Below, in pieces: positions 59,440 to 64,000 of a stretch of DNA of 64,000 nucleotides. The notes beneath the pieces were generated by a model, which did no database searches, was not told where the DNA came from, and saw nothing but the letters and a program-made list of their open reading frames with translations. Both the position numbers and the translations under genes were made by a program. Numbering within the stretch: the first letter of the stretch is position 1; the number at the start of each line of letters is the position of its first letter. Source of the DNA: Streptomyces fulvoviolaceus (lineage in GTDB: Bacteria; Actinomycetota; Actinomycetes; Streptomycetales; Streptomycetaceae); NCBI RefSeq assembly GCF_000718165.1, contig NZ_JOEY01000028.1, forward strand, positions 62,001 through 126,000, read 5' to 3'.

Positions 59440-61047
59440 GTGTCCGAAGAACCGGGCAGTGAACGTCTGATCGCGGGCCGCTACCGACTCCTGTCCCCGC
59501 TCGGCGAGGGCGGCATGGGAACCGTGTGGCGCGCCCGCGACGAGGTGCTGTACCGCGAGGTCGCCGTCAAGGAGGTGCGGGCGCCCGCCGGGCTGCCGGC
59601 CTCGGAGGTCGAGCGGATGTACGCCCGGCTGGAGCGCGAGGCGTGGGCCGCGGCCCGGGTCGCCAACCGCAACGTGGTGACCGTGTACGACGTGGCCACG
59701 CAGGACGGCCGCCCCTGGATCGTCATGGAGCTGGTCCGCGGCATCTCGCTGGCCGAACTCCTGGACGCAGAGGGCCCGTTGACCCCACAGCGGGCCGCGC
59801 ACATCGGCGCCGAGGTGCTGGCCGCGCTGCGCGCCGCGCACGACGCCGGGGTGCTGCACCGGGACGTGAAACCGGCCAACGTCCTGCTGTCGAACGACGG
59901 CCGGGTGGTGCTCACCGACTTCGGCATCGCCATGGTCGAGGGCAGCTCCGCGCTGACGATGACCGGGGAGGTCATCGGCTCGCCCGAATTCCTCGCCCCG
60001 GAGCGGGCACTCGGCCGCACACCGGGCCCCGAGTCGGACCTGTGGTCGCTCGGCGTACTGCTCTATGCCGCCGTCGAGGGCAACTCCCCGTTCCGCCAGA
60101 ACACCCCTCTCAACACCCTGCGCGCGATCGTGGACGAGGAGTTGCCGACACCGCACCGGGCCGGTCCACTCACCCCCGTGATCGAGGGGCTGCTGCGCAA
60201 GGACCCCGCCGAGCGGATGTCGGCCGAGCAGGCCGAGCAGGACCTGCGGATCATCGGCGCGGGCGGCACGCCCCGTGCGGACACCGTGCAGGCGGCGCCG
60301 CCGTACACCCCGACCATCGCGGCTTCCCAGCCCCAGACCCCATACCTGCCCCAGCAGCCGCCGACGGCACCGACGCGGCCCACCGTCCCGGCCGCGTCCA
60401 CCACCACGACGACCCCGGACCGCAACCGCCGCGCCGCCGTCGTACTGATCGCGGGCCTGATCGCCCTCGCGCTGGCGATCGGCGGGCTGACGTACGCCCT
60501 GCTGAACGGCGGCGACGGCGGCGGCAAGGGCCGGGACACCGCCAAGAGCCAGAGCCCGGGCGTGAGTTCGCCCGCGGAGACCGGTACCGAGACGGAGAAC
60601 GACAGCGGTCAGCCCCCACCCAGCGAGAACGAGAAGACCACGACCCAGCCGCCGCCGCAGTCGGTGGACGTCTCGCTGACGGGGTCGAACACGGACTACA
60701 CCGGCGCCTGTCCGCCCCCGCAGGGCGAGGCGCCCTCCTTCACGGCGACGTTCACGGTGGGCCGGCTGCCGGCCCAGGTGAGCTACCGCTGGAAGTCGGA
60801 GGACGGCGAGATCATGGATCCGGGCTGGAAGACCATGTCGTTCCCGGCGGGCGGCGGCAAGACCAAGCAGGACACGGCGTTCGTGACGACGTACGACGAG
60901 AGCGGGACGTTCGAGAACGAGATCAGTGTGGAGGTCCGGGAGCCGGAGAAGACGACGTCCAACTCGGTTCCGTTCTCGGTGACTTGCGTGACGGAGGTCC
61001 CGACCCCGACTCCGACGGGCGAGACCTCCACCACTGCTGCCCCTTGA
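59440..61047 (+). CDS. Membrane-spanning Ser/Thr protein kinase (PknB-like) with extracellular domain
   Basis: The 535-residue protein has an N-terminal kinase domain: GEGGMGTVW glycine loop, VAVKEV lysine, HRDVKPANV catalytic loop, DFG, and the GSPEFLAPE activation-lip end. A Pro/Thr-rich juxtamembrane stretch precedes one membrane helix at about residues 345-365 (VVLIAGLIALALAIGGLTYA). The outer part has a Pro/Glu/Thr linker and one domain of about 110 residues with two cysteines (GACPPP, SVTC) that looks immunoglobulin-like rather than PASTA. GTG 59440 is chosen for its GGGGAG. The lipase gene converges with it ten bases away. Confidence 0.93.
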   Translation: MSEEPGSERLIAGRYRLLSPLGEGGMGTVWRARDEVLYREVAVKEVRAPAGLPASEVERMYARLEREAWAAARVANRNVVTVYDVATQDGRPWIVMELVRGISLAELLDAEGPLTPQRAAHIGAEVLAALRAAHDAGVLHRDVKPANVLLSNDGRVVLTDFGIAMVEGSSALTMTGEVIGSPEFLAPERALGRTPGPESDLWSLGVLLYAAVEGNSPFRQNTPLNTLRAIVDEELPTPHRAGPLTPVIEGLLRKDPAERMSAEQAEQDLRIIGAGGTPRADTVQAAPPYTPTIAASQPQTPYLPQQPPTAPTRPTVPAASTTTTTPDRNRRAAVVLIAGLIALALAIGGLTYALLNGGDGGGKGRDTAKSQSPGVSSPAETGTETENDSGQPPPSENEKTTTQPPPQSVDVSLTGSNTDYTGACPPPQGEAPSFTATFTVGRLPAQVSYRWKSEDGEIMDPGWKTMSFPAGGGKTKQDTAFVTTYDESGTFENEISVEVREPEKTTSNSVPFSVTCVTEVPTPTPTGETSTTAAP

Positions 61048-61057
61048 CCTGCAAGAG

Positions 61058-61852
61058 TCAGGCCGCGCTGTTCAGTACCGGCAGATAGCCGCCGGACTGG
61101 CCGGCCGCGGTCGGGTGGTACGACTCGCCGATGTTGAGCCAGTTGACGCTGTGCAGCCAGGAACTGCCGGAGCAGATCTCGTGGCCGGTGAAGGCAGTCC
61201 GGACGTCGGCCCAGGTGAAGCCGTGGTCCGCGGCCCGCTTGGCGATCGCGGTGTCCAGGTAGTCGGCCGCGTCGTTGATCGCCTTCCGCTTGGTCTCGGA
61301 GAGGCCGAGGCAGGTGGTGCCGAGCTTGTAGAAGCGCGGGTAACCGAGCACGACCACATGGGCGTTGGGGGCCCTGGTGCTGATCGCGGAGTAGACGTTG
61401 TCCAGCTGGCCGGGCAGCGTCGAGTCGACGTACGCCTTCGCGGTGTTGATCCGGGAGACGCAGGAGCTGTCCGACTGGAGCACACAGGTCGTCATGACGT
61501 CGGCGAACCCGGCGTCGTTGCCGCCGATGCTGATCGAGACGAGGGCGGTGGCGGAGCTGAGCGGGGTCAGCTGGTTCGCCAGAACATCACCCGTACGGGC
61601 GCCCGAGCAAGCCGTGAAAGCGAATGACGAGGGTGAGTTGGCGGCCGCCCAGAGGTAGGGGTGGGCCTTCGTGCTGCGCTTGCAGTCGCCACTCGCGGAG
61701 AGGTAGCTGCCGGCGCCGACTCCCGAGGAATAGGAGTCGCCGAGGGCCACATAGGGGCCTGTGGCCGCGTGGGCCGTGCCCGTCCCGGTGAGGACGGCGA
61801 CGGTGGCGAGGAGGAGTGAGCTGACGTATGCGGCAATTCGGGAACGTCTCAT
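61058..61852 (-). CDS. Secreted SGNH/GDSL lipase-esterase
   Basis: The 264-residue enzyme has a signal peptide (LLATVAVLTGTGTAHAA) and block I YVALGDSYSSGVGAG with the nucleophile Ser, GGNDAGF (block III), and the C-terminal ESYHPTAAGQ with His. Six cysteines outside the signal suggest three disulphides, as in Streptomyces lipases of this type. It hydrolyses esters or phospholipids outside the cell. The ATG at 61852 is used, with AGGTTCC before it. It is divergent from the subtilisin-like protease gene. Confidence 0.94.
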   Translation of the reverse strand: MRRSRIAAYVSSLLLATVAVLTGTGTAHAATGPYVALGDSYSSGVGAGSYLSASGDCKRSTKAHPYLWAAANSPSSFAFTACSGARTGDVLANQLTPLSSATALVSISIGGNDAGFADVMTTCVLQSDSSCVSRINTAKAYVDSTLPGQLDNVYSAISTRAPNAHVVVLGYPRFYKLGTTCLGLSETKRKAINDAADYLDTAIAKRAADHGFTWADVRTAFTGHEICSGSSWLHSVNWLNIGESYHPTAAGQSGGYLPVLNSAA

Positions 61853-61892
61853 GGAACCTCCCTTTAGCAGGATCTCTGCCGTAACTGTCGTA

Positions 61893-62003
61893 CCAACTAC
61901 GCGTATCGACGGGAAGTGTCCATGCCAAAAGCAAGTCTGATTTCGTGAACATGACAGATTTGTTGACGCCTGCTCAGCTCTCTTGATCTACCCCCGTAGT
62001 TGG
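61893..62003. promoter_or_regulatory. Separated inverted repeat in the lipase/protease divergent promoter
   Basis: CCAACTACG (61893-61901) and CGTAGTTGG (61995-62003) are perfect complements 93 bases apart, one near each promoter. The arrangement could bind one regulator at both units and form a loop. No regulator gene is adjacent. Confidence 0.45.
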
Positions 62004-62048
62004 ACCACTCTTTACTCCAGCCAGGAACGGAACGCGACGTTCCCGGTC

Positions 62049-62068
62049 GTGTGCGTCATCACGCACAC
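62049..62068 (+). promoter_or_regulatory. Hairpin in the leader of the protease gene
   Basis: GTGTGCGT-CATC-ACGCACAC, a perfect 8-bp stem with a four-base loop, 59 bases upstream of the protease ATG. It may stabilise the leader RNA or serve as an operator. Confidence 0.5.
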
Positions 62069-62127
62069 CCCCCACTGACGCGCGCCCGACCCAGGCGTGC
62101 GTCGCCTATGAGGAGGACTCCCTCGTA

Positions 62128-63339
62128 ATGGCACAACTGCGTAGCAAGAAGTTCCGGTTCGCCGCGATAACCAGCCTGGCGACCGCCGCCCTCGTGGGCG
62201 GGTTCACCGCCCTTCCCGCACAGGCCGCACCGGCCGAGGGCAAGGTCCTTGCCGCCGGCTCCCCCACAGCGATCAAGGACAGTTACATCGTCACGCTCAA
62301 GAAGGGCTCCGCCGGCTTCAAGGCGTCCTCGAGCGCGGGCAAGAGCCTGGTCAAGGAGTACGGCGGCACGGTCAAGAAGACGTTCGGCACCGTGCTGAAC
62401 GGCTACACCGCCACCCTCTCCGCGACCGAGGCCAAGAGACTCGCGGCCGACCCGGCCGTGGCCTCCGTCGAGCAGAACCAGACCTTCGAGCTGGCCGACA
62501 CCACGCAGTCCAGCGCCCCCTGGGGCCTGGACCGCATCGACCAGGCCGCGCTTCCGCTTTCCGGCACCTACACCTACCCGGACACCGCGGGCAGCGGCGT
62601 GACGGTGTACGTCATCGACACCGGCGTCCGGATCACCCACACCCAGATCAGCGGCCGTGCCTCGTACGGCTACGACGCGGTCGACGGCGACACCTCCGCC
62701 GGCGACGGCAACGGTCACGGCACCCACGTGGCCACCACGATCGCGGGTACCACCTACGGCGTCGCCAAGAAGGCGAACATCGTGGCGGTCCGGGTGCTCG
62801 ACAACAGCGGCTCCGGCACCACCGCGGGCGTCATCGACGGCATCGAGTGGGTCACCGAGAACCACACCACCCCGGCGGTCGCCAACATGTCGCTCGGCGG
62901 TTCCGCCTCCTCCTCGCTGGACTCGGCGGTCGCCGCCTCCATCGCGGACGGCGTGACCTACGCGGTCGCGGCGGGCAACAGCTCCGCCAACGCCTCCTCG
63001 TACTCCCCGGCCCGCGTCGCCAGCGCGATCACGGTCGGCGCGACCACCAGCGCGGACGCCAAGGCCAGCTACTCGAACTACGGCTCCACGCTGGACATCT
63101 TCGCCCCCGGTTCCTCGATCATCGCGGGCTACAACACCAGTGACACCGCCACCGCCACGCTCTCCGGCACCTCGATGGCGACCCCGCACGTCGCGGGCGC
63201 CGCGGCGGTCTACCTCGCCGGGCACACCTCGGCCACCCCGGCCACGGTCGCCTCGGCCCTGGTGAACGGCGCCATCTCCGGCGTGGTCACCAGCGCGGGC
63301 ACCGGCTCGCCCAACAAGCTCCTGAAGCTCGTCCCGTAA
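62128..63339 (+). CDS. Secreted subtilisin-like serine protease (S8)
   Basis: The 403-residue preproenzyme has a signal peptide ([14 protein letters not shown]), an inhibitor-I9 propeptide ([13 protein letters not shown] ... [10 protein letters not shown]) and a catalytic domain. The triad is Asp164 in VIDTGV, His197 in GHGTHVA and Ser349 in [11 protein letters not shown]. The size and sequence fit the Streptomyces SAM-P20-like extracellular proteases. GAGGAGG lies 13 bases before ATG 62128, a rather wide spacing. A strong terminator follows. It is divergent from the lipase gene. Confidence 0.95.
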   Translation: MAQLRSKKFRFAAITSLATAALVGGFTALPAQAAPAEGKVLAAGSPTAIKDSYIVTLKKGSAGFKASSSAGKSLVKEYGGTVKKTFGTVLNGYTATLSATEAKRLAADPAVASVEQNQTFELADTTQSSAPWGLDRIDQAALPLSGTYTYPDTAGSGVTVYVIDTGVRITHTQISGRASYGYDAVDGDTSAGDGNGHGTHVATTIAGTTYGVAKKANIVAVRVLDNSGSGTTAGVIDGIEWVTENHTTPAVANMSLGGSASSSLDSAVAASIADGVTYAVAAGNSSANASSYSPARVASAITVGATTSADAKASYSNYGSTLDIFAPGSSIIAGYNTSDTATATLSGTSMATPHVAGAAAVYLAGHTSATPATVASALVNGAISGVVTSAGTGSPNKLLKLVP

Positions 63340-63360
63340 CACGCGCCGCTCGAAAGACCC

Positions 63361-63393
63361 GTTCCCCGGAGACACCTCGTGCCTCCGGGGAAC
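63361..63393 (+). terminator. Perfect 11-bp stem-loop terminator after the protease gene
   Basis: GTTCCCCGGAG (63361-63371) pairs exactly with CTCCGGGGAAC (63383-63393) across an 11-base loop, 22 bases after the protease stop. Confidence 0.85.
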
Positions 63394-63508
63394 GCCTGTC
63401 CGAGTCCGTACCAACAAGGCCACGAGGGCCCTCACCGTCTTGACGGCCCCCACGACGCTGAGCGACATTGAAGCCCGGCATCCGGCGCTTCAGGGGGCAA
63501 AGTCGCCA

Positions 63509-63943
63509 ATGCAGACCATACGTGTCAAGAGATCTTCCAGAGCGTCCACGGACGACGCCGGGCAGGCGCGAGAGGGCTTGGGGAGAGACCTTTCGCCACT
63601 TCTCGCCGGCGCCGCGACCGCCGTGGGGGTGTTCGGCGCGCTCCTCGCGCTGACCGGCTCGGACTCGCCGCTGCGCGGTCCGCTCACGCTCTTCTTCCTG
63701 CTCGCGGCGCCCGCCGCCGCCATCGCCGCCGCACTGCACGGACTGGACCTCTTCGGCCGTGTCCTCGCCTCGGTCGCGGGCTCGGTCGTCCTCAACATGC
63801 TGGTGGCCCAGGGCATGCTGGCCGTGCACCGCTGGTCGGTGCGCGGCGGGATCGTGGCGGTGACCACGATCAGCTGCCTTCTTCTGCTCTTGGTGCTGAT
63901 ACGCCGGCGGCACGTCCGTGCGGCGAAGGGTCAGGAAAACTGA
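63509..63943 (+). CDS. Small membrane protein of unknown function
   Basis: The 144-residue protein has a basic N-terminus (MQTIRVKRSSR) and four hydrophobic segments: about 32-48, 60-76, 82-103 and 114-130. It ends in RRRHVRAAKGQEN. No family is recognised. ATG 63509 is preferred over an in-frame TTG at 63440. One base separates its stop from the GTG of the next gene, so they are probably translated together. Confidence 0.75.
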   Translation: MQTIRVKRSSRASTDDAGQAREGLGRDLSPLLAGAATAVGVFGALLALTGSDSPLRGPLTLFFLLAAPAAAIAAALHGLDLFGRVLASVAGSVVLNMLVAQGMLAVHRWSVRGGIVAVTTISCLLLLLVLIRRRHVRAAKGQEN

Positions 63944-63944
63944 C

Positions 63945-64000
63945 GTGGACATCAGCGTGTACCGCCCCGGCGAACTGAGTGCGGCCGATCGGGCGGCGTG
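63945..64000 (+). CDS. Start of a GNAT/CelD-type acetyltransferase gene (runs off the right edge)
   Basis: Only the first 18 codons are inside the window: MDISVYRPGELSAADRAA. This opening resembles streptomycete BioF2-like/CelD GNAT acetyltransferases, which are linked to surface polysaccharide or cellulose formation, but 18 residues cannot prove it. GTG 63945 has AGGA about ten bases upstream. Confidence 0.45.
   Translation, partial: MDISVYRPGELSAADRAA

Noticed and set aside
1..64000. tRNA, rRNA, insertion sequences, integrases, attachment sites and secondary-metabolite megasynthases
   Set aside because: Looked for their usual signatures (T-loop GTTCGAATC, DDE transposase or tyrosine recombinase motifs, PKS or NRPS core motifs) and saw none.

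Overview
The window is high-GC actinobacterial DNA, almost certainly from a Streptomyces chromosome. The grounds are the extreme GC preference at third codon positions, GTG starts behind GGAGG-type ribosome binding sites, Tat and Sec signal peptides, many TetR regulators of acyl-CoA genes, a streptomycete-type SoxR, and several copies of two short intergenic repeats that I recognise as Streptomyces-specific. The order soxR ... aldehyde/alcohol dehydrogenase ... hmgA ... ABC pair ... ECF sigma/anti-sigma ... Ser/Thr kinase ... SGNH lipase resembles, from memory and unverified, the core chromosome of S. coelicolor around SCO1697-SCO1725. I saw no tRNA, rRNA, CRISPR array, transposase or integrase.

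Layout. 1-3.3 kb: end of an unknown gene, a DMT-type membrane protein, a NUDIX hydrolase, two DUF202 membrane proteins and a very histidine-rich small protein followed by a strong terminator. 3.4-5.7 kb: a phosphotransferase/acyl-CoA dehydrogenase operon. 5.7-13.4 kb: a minus-strand operon of a catalase-related haem protein, a Dyp-type peroxidase, a 593-residue protein of unknown function, a patatin-like lipase, an alpha-dioxygenase-like haem peroxidase and a small membrane protein. This is the most unusual block and reads like a bacterial oxylipin (oxidised fatty acid) pathway. 13.6-16.8 kb: TetR, acyl-CoA ligase and SDR operon. 16.9-24.0 kb: a NamZ-type exo-muramidase, an alpha/beta hydrolase, a secreted penicillin-acylase-family enzyme, a zinc-ribbon protein and a BKACE enzyme. 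24.0-24.5 kb: a gene-free stretch full of repeats. 24.5-29.2 kb: SoxR, MaoC hydratase, TetR, YiaA/B protein, acyl-CoA dehydrogenase, TetR and an ArsR-like regulator. 29.4-35.9 kb: transporters, alcohol and aldehyde dehydrogenases and an orphan sugar-ABC ATPase. 36-44 kb: class F sortase with a secreted partner, MFS and citrate transporters, a molybdopterin oxidoreductase, TetR and a lipoprotein. 44.2-51.8 kb: homogentisate dioxygenase with a GntR regulator, a free-standing Type ISP C-terminal domain, a TetR-controlled ABC exporter and an M20 peptidase. 52-59.4 kb: an RskA-type anti-sigma/ECF sigma pair divergent from DUF4331, TPR and NicO-type genes. 59.4-64 kb: Ser/Thr kinase, SGNH lipase, subtilisin-like protease and the start of an acetyltransferase gene.

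How the genes work together. Much of the first two thirds is acyl-CoA, aldehyde and alcohol catabolism under TetR control. The same 20-bp palindrome (consensus CATACYGACCGGWCGGTATG) lies in front of four separate transcription units (3375, 16766, 31715 and 42714), and a second palindrome (AAACTAGC-N3-GCTAGTTT type) lies both in the fadE/tetR divergent promoter (27800) and in front of the aldehyde dehydrogenase (34324). The window therefore appears to hold at least two small local regulons. The last third is mostly envelope and secreted functions: an ECF sigma module, a kinase, a sortase, a lipase and a protease.
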